NCBI RefSeq assembly: GCF_028737215.1
Contig: NZ_JAQZAM010000006.1
Location: forward strand, 62,001 to 126,000
Source of the DNA: Actinomycetospora chibensis
GTDB taxonomy: Bacteria; Actinomycetota; Actinomycetes; Mycobacteriales; Pseudonocardiaceae
Reading direction: 5' to 3'
DNA length: 64,000 nucleotides
Shown: piece after piece, positions 50,625 through 58,441 of the stretch
Layout of the letters: each line of letters starts with the position of its first letter
Position numbering within the stretch: the first letter of the stretch is position 1
Position numbers and translations under genes: made by a program
The notes under the pieces: model-generated
What the model saw: the letters and a program-made list of their open reading frames with translations, nothing else
Database searches by the model: none
What the model was told of the DNA's origin: nothing

Positions 50625-51203
50625 CTAGGACGCCCGGTCGTAGCCGGACACGCGCCAGTCCCCCGGCGCGACCTGCACCATCAGCAGCTCCAGGCGCACC
50701 GCGTCGGTGGGCACCTGCACACGGACGGCCTCGGGGCGGACCTCGACGACCTGCGGCGGCCCGGTGACGCGCGTGCCGGGCACGTTCGCGGGGTCGACCT
50801 CGGCGAGGGTCGCGAGGTACTCGTCGGTGGTGAACGGGGCGAGGCCGGCGTTCCACTGCGCGGGCGTGGTGCCCGGCGGGTGCGTCGCCCACGCCCGCGT
50901 CCACCGCTCCGCGACGGCCAGCGCCACCGGCGGGGCGTCGCTCAGCGGCAGGCTGCGGGGGCGCAGCTCCGTGACCGGTGTCGAGCCGCTGCCGGACGTC
51001 GCACCGGGGGCGGTGGTCGACGCCGACCCGAGGGCGCGGCCCGGGGTGCTCGGCCCGCTCACCGCCCCGCCGAGGTAGGAGAACCCGACGACGACGGCCA
51101 CGAGCACCGCGAGGACCGCGAACAGGCGCGCGGGCGAGTGGAGGGGCCACTCCCAGAGCGCCCGGTAGGCCGCCGCGCGGCCGCGCCTAGTCCGGATCGG
51201 CAC
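50625..51203 (-). CDS. Single-pass membrane protein, VirB8/TcpC-like
   Basis: 192 residues: a short basic cytoplasmic end, one helix (LFAVLAVLVAVVVGFSYLGG), a Ser/Thr/Gly linker and a ~100-residue extracytoplasmic domain (VAERWTRAWATHPPGTTPAQWNAGLAPFTTDEY) with the look of an NTF2-like fold. TcpC and VirB8 share this topology and scaffold the channel. The assignment rests on topology and position, not clear motifs. It overlaps the upstream VirB6-like gene by 17 nt. Confidence 0.6.
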   Translation of the reverse strand: MPIRTRRGRAAAYRALWEWPLHSPARLFAVLAVLVAVVVGFSYLGGAVSGPSTPGRALGSASTTAPGATSGSGSTPVTELRPRSLPLSDAPPVALAVAERWTRAWATHPPGTTPAQWNAGLAPFTTDEYLATLAEVDPANVPGTRVTGPPQVVEVRPEAVRVQVPTDAVRLELLMVQVAPGDWRVSGYDRAS

Positions 51204-53193
51204 GCGCGCCTCCCTCGCCGGAGGAGCGCGGGGTGCGCGCGGTCCGCGAGGAGCGGGTGCTGGAGCCCGACCCGACCGGCCGGCTGGGGCGGTAGACCCG
51301 GTACACCGGCGCGCCGTCCACGAGCTCGGCCTGCACCGGCCGACGCGGACCCCCCGCGTCGCCGCTGCGGGCGGCCACGCTGCGGTAGAGGCTGCGGTCG
51401 GCGTCGCCGACCGCGGCGCGTGCCGCCGGGGTCGCGTCCCGGTCGCCGCGGGGCGCGCCGCCCGACATCCCCGTGGACGTGCCGCCCGGTAGCGCGCGCT
51501 GCGCGGCGCGGCGGGCGGCCAGCGCCGCCGCGGGATCGGCGGCGTGGCCCTTGGTGGGGCCGACGCGCTCGCTGTCGACGCGCAACGGACCCGACGCCAC
51601 GATGTCGGTGCCGGCGGCGGAGGTCGCCGGCTCGGTGCGCGCCGGGGTGCTGCCCTCGGGGCGCCAGCCGTCGCCGCCGGTGCCGCTCGTGCCGCGCCGT
51701 TCGGTCCACCAGTCGTCCTGGCGCGACGTCGACCCCGGCAGGAAGCGCGACAGCGCCCCGGTCCCGGCGGGCGGGAGGAAGCCGCTCATCTGGTCGCGGG
51801 TCAGCGAGACCATCGCCGCGAGGCGCCGGAACGGTCGCGCGAGGGCCCACATCACGACGGTCACCACCCCGGTGACCAGCAGCGCGAGCCAGGTGTTGAC
51901 CCCGGCTCCGGGCCGGAACAGCGCGATGACCATCAGCGAGTGCAGGCCCGCCATCGCCCCCACGAGCAGGGTGTTGACCAGCGCCGCCCCGCCGACGCGC
52001 AGCGTCGCGGGCAGCACCTCGGGCTTGAGCAGCGCGAGCAGCGCGAGCGCCGGCGCGACCATCACGAGCAGCCTGATGATCAACATCGAGACGAGGATCA
52101 GCAGCTTGCTCATCAGCTGGAACAGCCCGATGCACACGGCCTGGATCAGCGCGAGGACGCCGGCGCCGGTGCGCGAGCCCTGCCGGCCCTGGAAGTAGCT
52201 GTAGCGGTCGCCCACGCGGTCGGCGACGGCCGTGTACTGCTGCTTCTTCGCGTCCGCCTGGGCCTGCCCGTCCTGGCCGTCGGCGACCTCCTGCTTGGTG
52301 AACGTCTGCGCCCGCAGCAGCTCGCGACCCAGGTCACGCGCCTGCGGCACGTCCGCGGACCCGAACTGCCCGCGCAGCCAGTTGTTGTAGACGATCTGGT
52401 CGGTGAGCACCGTGGGCAGGGTGTTGGCGTCGCCCACCCCGACCTGGCCCAGGAAGCCCCGCTGCATCGCGGTCACGCCGTCGAGCAGGACGCCGTCGAG
52501 CATGCTCGACCAGCGCACCGGGGCGGCGTACGCCGCGGCGGCGATCGCGAGGGCGATCACCGCGATGCCGGCGCGCTGCGCCTGGCGCGAGAGGTCACCG
52601 CGCATCGCGAGCACCAGCAGGATCGCCGCGAGCACGATCAGCGCGAGGCCGACCCACGTCGAGAACACCGCGGTGTACATCGCCTGCGTGCCGGCCTGCA
52701 CGATCCCGTCGAGCGGGCTGAGCAGCCCCGAACCCTGCTCGATGAGGTAGTGCGACCAGTTGACGCCGCCGACGACGAGCTTGGCGAGGTTGAAGAACTG
52801 GTTGCCCAGCCACGTGTCCGTGGCCGCCGCGGGGTCGCGGGCCGCGCCCGGGCCGCAGCCGAGGTCGTAGGTCCACCAGACCTGCCCGGCGTAGCCGACC
52901 TCGTCGTAGACGCTGCCCGGGGCGCCCACCCCGAGCGGCGCGGGGTCGAGCGAGCCGACGAGACCCGTCCCCGGCCGGTCGGGGTCCGGGGCCGCCTTGC
53001 AGTCCAGCGGGGCCGCCGAGGCGGGCAGCCCCACGAGCACGAGGCCCGTGACCAGCGTGACGACGGTGACGAGCGCCCGGCGCCGGCCGCGGCTCGGACG
53101 ACCTTCACGCTCGTCCCGGGCGCGCTGTGCGCGCCGGGACCGCCGCCACCCCACGACGAGGGCGGCGGCGAGGATCGCGACGACGAGGGTCAC
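51187..53193 (-). CDS. Multi-pass membrane protein, VirB6/TrbL-like
   Basis: 668 residues. After a signal-like first helix and a processed-looking segment (GLPASAAPLDC) come about six more hydrophobic helices between residues 150 and 460. Near residue 360 is the long pair LIQAVCIGLFQLMSKLLILVSM and LLVMVAPALALLALL, typical of TrbL/VirB6 channel proteins. The last ~200 residues are a cytoplasmic Arg/Ser/Thr/Pro-rich tail. The likely role is the inner-membrane pore. GTG start overlaps the ATPase stop (GTGA). Confidence 0.7.
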   Translation of the reverse strand: MTLVVAILAAALVVGWRRSRRAQRARDEREGRPSRGRRRALVTVVTLVTGLVLVGLPASAAPLDCKAAPDPDRPGTGLVGSLDPAPLGVGAPGSVYDEVGYAGQVWWTYDLGCGPGAARDPAAATDTWLGNQFFNLAKLVVGGVNWSHYLIEQGSGLLSPLDGIVQAGTQAMYTAVFSTWVGLALIVLAAILLVLAMRGDLSRQAQRAGIAVIALAIAAAAYAAPVRWSSMLDGVLLDGVTAMQRGFLGQVGVGDANTLPTVLTDQIVYNNWLRGQFGSADVPQARDLGRELLRAQTFTKQEVADGQDGQAQADAKKQQYTAVADRVGDRYSYFQGRQGSRTGAGVLALIQAVCIGLFQLMSKLLILVSMLIIRLLVMVAPALALLALLKPEVLPATLRVGGAALVNTLLVGAMAGLHSLMVIALFRPGAGVNTWLALLVTGVVTVVMWALARPFRRLAAMVSLTRDQMSGFLPPAGTGALSRFLPGSTSRQDDWWTERRGTSGTGGDGWRPEGSTPARTEPATSAAGTDIVASGPLRVDSERVGPTKGHAADPAAALAARRAAQRALPGGTSTGMSGGAPRGDRDATPAARAAVGDADRSLYRSVAARSGDAGGPRRPVQAELVDGAPVYRVYRPSRPVGSGSSTRSSRTARTPRSSGEGGARADPD

Positions 53194-56100
53194 CCCGGGT
53201 CCCCCGGGCGCCCGGCGCCCACCCAGCCACCGGGGTCGGGGGCGTCACGCCGCCCGGGGCTGCGGTCGGCGGGCGTCGTCACGGTGGCGTCGTCCGCCAG
53301 CTCCCCGACCGCGTCCCCGGTGGCCGGGCCCTCGTCCATGACCCAGGCGTCGGCCCAGTCGTCGTCGCCGACGGGGGTCCCGGCGGTCCCGGTGGTGTCA
53401 GTGGTGTCAGTGGTCCCGGTGTTCTCAGCGGGCGGTTCCGGGAGGTCGTCGTCGAGGTCGGGCACCAGGTCGTCGAGCCCGGGCGGCAGGGCCTCGGGGT
53501 CGTCCGGGCGCTCGTCCAGCACCAGGCCCTCGACGACCGTGCGCTCGACCATCGGGTTGCGCGACGGCGTCACCGGGCTCACCCGGGCGGTGCCCGGCGG
53601 CGGCGTCGTGGGGCGCCGCGGCGGGGCGGGCGGGGCGGGCGGCGGGCCCGCCACGGGCACGACCGGCACGGGTCCGGTGCGCTCCGCCTCGGTCTCGGGC
53701 GGCACGGACGGCGCCGAGGCGGCCGACGGCTCGACCGGCGACTCGGCGGGCGACTCGACGGGGGCCGACGGCAGCGGCCGGACCCGGCGGGCGTCCGGGT
53801 TGGTGTCGAGGGTCTCGCGCAGGTGCTCGAGGTGCGGGCCCTCGAGGTCGATCCGGATCTTCTCGACGCCGCCGTGCCCGTCGGCGAACACGAACTGGCG
53901 CGGGGTGTCGTCCGGGCGGTCGTCGTGGCGGGGGCGCGGGGACAGCGTCCCGAGCATCTCCTCGTAGCCGACCTCGGTGGGCACCCGGAGCAGGCGCAGC
54001 GCCTCGGCCTGGGCCTCCTCGTCGTCGGTGCGACCGACGAACACCGCGTTGACCAGCGACGCGAACCCGGGCACGCGCAACAGGTCGCCCGCGAGCTGCG
54101 AGGCGAACAGCGCCCGGACGTTGAACTTGCGGGAGTCGCGGGCGAGACGGTCGATGAGCACCTTGCCGGTGGGGATCTGGGACAGGAAGTGGGTCTCGTC
54201 GAGCGCCACGCCCTTCCGCAGGTTCCGGTCGGCGGTGTAGATCGTGCGCTGGGTCAGCCAGGACGCGAGGTTGAGCAGCTCGACGGCGAGCGACTCGCCG
54301 TCGGTCCACTCCTCGCGGGGGCTCCCGGGGCGCGGCAGCGCCATGCCCTGCATCGTCAGGACGGTGAGCCGGTAGTTCTCCTCACCGACCCAGGGGTCGG
54401 CGCGCGGGTCGGCGTTCTCGTCGGGGAACAGCAGCGCGGCCTGGGGCAGCTCGCGGCGCTCCTCGAGGAAGTCGGCGACGACGTCGGCGTGCTCCTCCCC
54501 CTCGCGGGCGTGGCGGCGCAGCACAGCGATGACCTGGCCGGGATCGCGATCCGGGGCGCCGCCGACCTCGCGCACCGCGCGCAGCAGCACGATCCGGGTG
54601 TGGGGCATGCGCGCCACGTCGAAGGGCAGCAGGCCGGTGAGCACGTCGAGCACGAGGCGCCGGCGGGTCGCGGCGGCCAGCGAGCGCTCGCGGCGCCAGG
54701 CCTTGTCGGGGTCGTCCTCGTCGAGGAAGTGGTCGCGCCGGGGCTCGGCCACCACCCGGTAGGGGTTGAGGATGCCGGGGTCGGCGCCGAGCAGGTGGAT
54801 GTGCCGCGAGAACGGCGCGAGCTCCGGGAGCTTGGTCAGCTCCGCGAGCGGGCCGGAGGGGTCGAGCACCGTCCAGCGGGCCCCGGCGCGCAGCGTCTTG
54901 TAGACGAGTAGTCCGGTGAGGAACGACTTACCGGAGCCGAGACCACCCACCACCGCGGTCAGACCCGAGGCCCGGCGCACCTCCTGGGCCATCCACGGGT
55001 CCCACGCCACCGGACGGCGGGTGGCCGTGCAGGTCTCGCCGATCATGACCCCGCGCCGGTCGCCCACGGACGCCGACGCGGCCGGCACGCCCGCCGCCAC
55101 CCAGGTCACCGACCCGCGCCGCCGGTAGGCCGTCGACGCCAGCGGCTCCCCGGGGATGAACTCGCGGGCGTAGGCGTACTGGGCCTCGGGGTGCTCCATG
55201 GCCACGCGCGGGCGGTAGAGGTCGAGCACCTGCTGGGCGCGGGTCAGCGCCTCGCCCTCGTCGCGGCCCGAGACCGCGACGCGCCACCACCCGTAGACCC
55301 GGGTGTTGAGCTGCGTGAGCCCGCCGGAGAGCTCGTCCTCGATCTGCAGCACCCGGTCGGCCTGGCGCGACAGCGACATGGGCGGGTCGAGGTCGTGGTC
55401 GTGCGTGTAGTGCCGGATCTGGCTGCGCACCTTGCCCATCTGGCGCTGCAGCTCGCCGGCGACCTCCTCCGGCTTGCGCACGTAGATGCGCGCGGACCAC
55501 TCGACGGGGAACGGCAGCCGGTCGCTGCGCTGCATCCAGGGGTCGTCGGCCTCGGGGATGCGCAGCCCGTCCATGAGGCCCACCGAGAGCACCGCGACGT
55601 GCCGCTGCACCGGCTGCGTGCCGAACCGTCCGAGGACCTGCACGGTCGGCGCGTACGGCTCCTGGTGCAGCGCGACGCCGTCGGTGAAGGCCGCGAGGTC
55701 CTCGGTCTCCCAGTGGTCGCCCGAGGTCGGCGTCACCGTGCGGGGGGCGGGCAGCCCGAGCGAGCACGAGCGGTGCATCAGCCACGCCATGTCCTCGGCG
55801 GTCGCCGGCACCGCGTCCAGCCCCGCGCGCGACACCAGCGCCTCGACGTGCGCGATCTCGGACTCCAGCGCGGCGAGCTCCGCGGTCGCCGCCGAGGGCA
55901 TGAGCCGGCCCAGGAGCGGGGCGGCGCCCTCGAGCCAGCGGTCGACCATCGAGCGCCCCGAGACCTCGACGCCGACGAAGACCTCCTTGTCGGACATCGA
56001 CAGGCCCATGAGGTGGCGCTGCTCGCCCTCGAGGAAGCCCTCCCACGACAGGGCGCCCGCGACGTCGGGCAGCCGGCCGGGCGCGTTGTGGTCGAACGTC

Positions 56101-56480
56101 TCGGCCCACAGCGCCACCGGGTAGGGCCGCGACGTCACGCGGACGTGCAGCCACCGGCCCTGCAGCTCGCCGAGCTGGGTGGCGATCTGGCGGATCAGCG
56201 TCTCGCGCTGCGAGTCGCTGCGGAAGCTCCACGGCTGCGGGGCCAGCCGGTACCAGGCGGTGACGCTCGACGCGGTGCGCGCGAGGTTGCCGTCGATGGC
56301 GCGCAGGGCGATCGCGGAGCGGTAGCCCTGCGCCGGGGACTCGCCCAGCAGGGAGCGTCCGCGCCGGCCGGACGCCTGCGTCGTGCCGGTGGCAGGACGC
56401 AGCCCCGTCGTGCGGTGACCGGACTCGAGCTGCCGGGGCTCGCCGTCGGACGGGCCCCGGGCCCTACCGCGGCGCAGCAC
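53190..56480 (-). CDS. VirB4-type secretion ATPase with long acidic tail
   Basis: 1096 residues. The N-terminal ~480 form the VirB4-like accessory domain. The C-terminal RecA-like motor has Walker A VVGGLGSGKSFLTG (about residue 510), Walker B GVALDETHFLSQ (about 758) and ALFASQLAGD (arginine-finger region). The last ~230 residues are a Pro/Asp/Glu/Thr-rich tail not seen in typical VirB4 proteins. VirB4 hexamers energise pilus or channel assembly. The start is GTG 56480, overlapping the VirB3-like gene by 17 nt; longer open sequence upstream is a shadow of that gene. Confidence 0.85.
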   Translation of the reverse strand: MLRRGRARGPSDGEPRQLESGHRTTGLRPATGTTQASGRRGRSLLGESPAQGYRSAIALRAIDGNLARTASSVTAWYRLAPQPWSFRSDSQRETLIRQIATQLGELQGRWLHVRVTSRPYPVALWAETFDHNAPGRLPDVAGALSWEGFLEGEQRHLMGLSMSDKEVFVGVEVSGRSMVDRWLEGAAPLLGRLMPSAATAELAALESEIAHVEALVSRAGLDAVPATAEDMAWLMHRSCSLGLPAPRTVTPTSGDHWETEDLAAFTDGVALHQEPYAPTVQVLGRFGTQPVQRHVAVLSVGLMDGLRIPEADDPWMQRSDRLPFPVEWSARIYVRKPEEVAGELQRQMGKVRSQIRHYTHDHDLDPPMSLSRQADRVLQIEDELSGGLTQLNTRVYGWWRVAVSGRDEGEALTRAQQVLDLYRPRVAMEHPEAQYAYAREFIPGEPLASTAYRRRGSVTWVAAGVPAASASVGDRRGVMIGETCTATRRPVAWDPWMAQEVRRASGLTAVVGGLGSGKSFLTGLLVYKTLRAGARWTVLDPSGPLAELTKLPELAPFSRHIHLLGADPGILNPYRVVAEPRRDHFLDEDDPDKAWRRERSLAAATRRRLVLDVLTGLLPFDVARMPHTRIVLLRAVREVGGAPDRDPGQVIAVLRRHAREGEEHADVVADFLEERRELPQAALLFPDENADPRADPWVGEENYRLTVLTMQGMALPRPGSPREEWTDGESLAVELLNLASWLTQRTIYTADRNLRKGVALDETHFLSQIPTGKVLIDRLARDSRKFNVRALFASQLAGDLLRVPGFASLVNAVFVGRTDDEEAQAEALRLLRVPTEVGYEEMLGTLSPRPRHDDRPDDTPRQFVFADGHGGVEKIRIDLEGPHLEHLRETLDTNPDARRVRPLPSAPVESPAESPVEPSAASAPSVPPETEAERTGPVPVVPVAGPPPAPPAPPRRPTTPPPGTARVSPVTPSRNPMVERTVVEGLVLDERPDDPEALPPGLDDLVPDLDDDLPEPPAENTGTTDTTDTTGTAGTPVGDDDWADAWVMDEGPATGDAVGELADDATVTTPADRSPGRRDAPDPGGWVGAGRPGDPG

Positions 56481-57723
56481 CGTTGTCCCCTCGGTCGCCC
56501 CCTCGCCCGCTCCCTCGCCCGCTCTCAGGGCGCCCCGCGCTACCGCGCGTCCCCGGGCCAAACGGCGCGTCGGGTGCCGACGGGCCGGACGGCTCGTTGG
56601 ACATCGGCCAGCCCGGGCGGCGCCGCGGGCGGCTGGGGCGTCGCTGGGTGCGGTCGGGGTCGGCGTCGGCGGCCGCCGCCGTGCGCCGGTGCGCCGGCAC
56701 GGCCTCGCGGCGGGCCCGGCCCACGCCCGTCCACGCCGCGACGGAGGCGTCGCCGGCACGCCGGTCAGCTGCTGGCGGCAGGGCCGGGGACTCCTTCTCG
56801 GTGCCGGTCCTCTTCGAGGCGGCCTTCTCGGGGGCGGCCTTGTCGGGGGCGGTCCTCTTCGGAGTGGCCTTCGTCGTCGTGACCTTCTTCGACGTGGCCT
56901 TCGCGGCCCCGGTCCCGAGGTCCGCGCTGGAGGGCGGACCGAAGTCGGCGTCCGGCGCCGCCGGCGCCCGCCCCGGCGAGCCCGAGCGCCGCGCTCGCGT
57001 GCGGCGCTCCTGCGCGGCGCGCGCCGCGCGGCGGTGGGAGGGGACGGCGTCCTGGAGGCCGGGCGTGAGGTGCTCGCCGGCCCGCGCGGACGCGGAGCGC
57101 TGCGGCCGTGGGGCGGGCTCGGGAGCCGGGGCCGTGGTGGTCGACGGAGCGGCGACCGGAGGCGCGGCGGCCGCCGGCTCCTCGGTCGCGGCGGGCCGGC
57201 CCGGGTGGGCCGCCCGCTCGCCGGGCGCCTCGTCGTCCCGCGGCGGCGGGCCCCAGGAGTCGTCGGCCTCCGCGGGTCCCTGCGGCGCGATCACACGCTC
57301 CGACCGGTCGCTGCCGCGGGGCAGCGCGATCGCGGTGGGCGCGCCGGTGAGGCGGGGACGGTCGCGGCGGACCGTGACGTGGCCGGTGGTGAGGGCCCCG
57401 CCGATCACGCGGTCGCGGGCGCGCGGACCGCGCAGTTCGTGGACGAAGAGCGTCAGCCACTCGAGGAGCGGGCGCTCGTCGTTGATGCGCCGCGACACGA
57501 AGCGCGTCACGGCGACGGTGATGAGCAGCGCCCAGGCGACGGAGAAGAAGCCGAGGTCGATGCCGAGGCGCCGCTGGACGAACATCACGACGAGCATGAC
57601 GAGCAGGCCCACGCCGTAGGCGGAGTAGCGGGCACGCCAGGGGAAGGTCGCCCGCGGGGGGCCGAGCCAGACGGCGTCGACGCGGTACACGTCGTCGTCG
57701 GTGCGGATGTGCACCCGCGTCAC
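56464..57723 (-). CDS. Membrane protein with two N-terminal helices and basic tail, VirB3-like
   Basis: 419 residues. A short N-terminal stretch leads to two close membrane helices (YGVGLLVMLVVMFV and FFSVAWALLITVAV), as in VirB3/PrgI-type proteins that precede VirB4 in conjugation operons. The rest is a low-complexity tail with Pro/Ala blocks and a histone-H1-like Lys/Ala/Thr segment (KKVTTTKATPKRTAPDKA). The tail is much longer than in VirB3 (~100 residues). GTG start overlaps the stop of the pilin-like gene. Confidence 0.62.
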   Translation of the reverse strand: MTRVHIRTDDDVYRVDAVWLGPPRATFPWRARYSAYGVGLLVMLVVMFVQRRLGIDLGFFSVAWALLITVAVTRFVSRRINDERPLLEWLTLFVHELRGPRARDRVIGGALTTGHVTVRRDRPRLTGAPTAIALPRGSDRSERVIAPQGPAEADDSWGPPPRDDEAPGERAAHPGRPAATEEPAAAAPPVAAPSTTTAPAPEPAPRPQRSASARAGEHLTPGLQDAVPSHRRAARAAQERRTRARRSGSPGRAPAAPDADFGPPSSADLGTGAAKATSKKVTTTKATPKRTAPDKAAPEKAASKRTGTEKESPALPPAADRRAGDASVAAWTGVGRARREAVPAHRRTAAAADADPDRTQRRPSRPRRRPGWPMSNEPSGPSAPDAPFGPGTRGSAGRPESGRGSGRGGDRGDNGAAPR

Positions 57724-57986
57724 CCCGTGATGAGCTGGGCGAAGAACGCGCCCACACGCGCCCCCGCACCCGGGGTGAGCGCGATGCCGAGCGCGATCAG
57801 GCCGATGATCAGACCGATGGCACGACGGGCGACGCCGGCGTTGTCACCGCGACCGCCGATCCACAACATGATGATCGCGATACCCAGGAGGATCAGCGGG
57901 ACGATGTTGTCCTGGATCCACCCCTGGAGCCCGCCGGTCCCCGGGGCCTGCGCGACCAGGTCGGCGCCGAGGAACGTGACGGTCAT
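57720..57986 (-). CDS. Small two-helix membrane protein, VirB2/TrbC-like pilin candidate
   Basis: 88 residues with two hydrophobic helices (IVPLILLGIAIIMLWIGG and AIGLIIGLIALGIAL) joined by a short basic loop. This size and topology are those of VirB2/TrbC pilins and of small peptides opening Gram-positive conjugation operons. ATG 57986 has an AGGAGG site. First gene of the six-gene operon 57986-49554. Confidence 0.68.
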   Translation of the reverse strand: MTVTFLGADLVAQAPGTGGLQGWIQDNIVPLILLGIAIIMLWIGGRGDNAGVARRAIGLIIGLIALGIALTPGAGARVGAFFAQLITG

Positions 57987-58441
57987 GGCGGTCCTCCTGC
58001 GGACGTGCTCATCGATGTGCCGGGGCCCGTTCTCGACCGGTTGAGTAAACACGGCAGGTGAGGTGTTTCAAAGCTTCCCTCGCCCCGACACGCGGCGCCC
58101 TGGAGAAGCGCCGGAACGCCGGTTCCGCACTCCCTTCCCCCACAGGCGTCGCTGCATCGTCCACCCTCCGCGACCGCATCGGGCGCGCGACACGCCCTCA
58201 TGGTCCGGACGAGCCCGGAGTGACGTTCAGCGCTCGGACGGTCATCACCGTCCGACGCGGACCGCCGACGTTCACGTCTGCAAAGCATCGCCCGATGGTG
58301 TGGTCGACACCCAGTTACCGCCGAGTAGCTTCGGTCACCCTTCGCGGCGCCGATCCCCCGACCGGCGGTTACAGTGCCGCCGACGCAGTCGTTGTTCTCA
58401 CCGGGTCACCACCACGACCCGGCACTCGGGGAGGTCCCGTC
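57987..58441. promoter_or_regulatory. 455-bp divergent promoter region (secretion operon / Fe-S oxidoreductase)
   Basis: On the minus strand, TTGAAA (58066-58071) and TTTACT (58044-58049) with a 16-base spacer form a good promoter for the secretion operon. On the plus strand, TACAGT at 58370-58375 is a plausible -10 for the oxidoreductase gene, with no convincing -35. I see no gene, repeat or RNA structure in the remainder. Confidence 0.45.
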
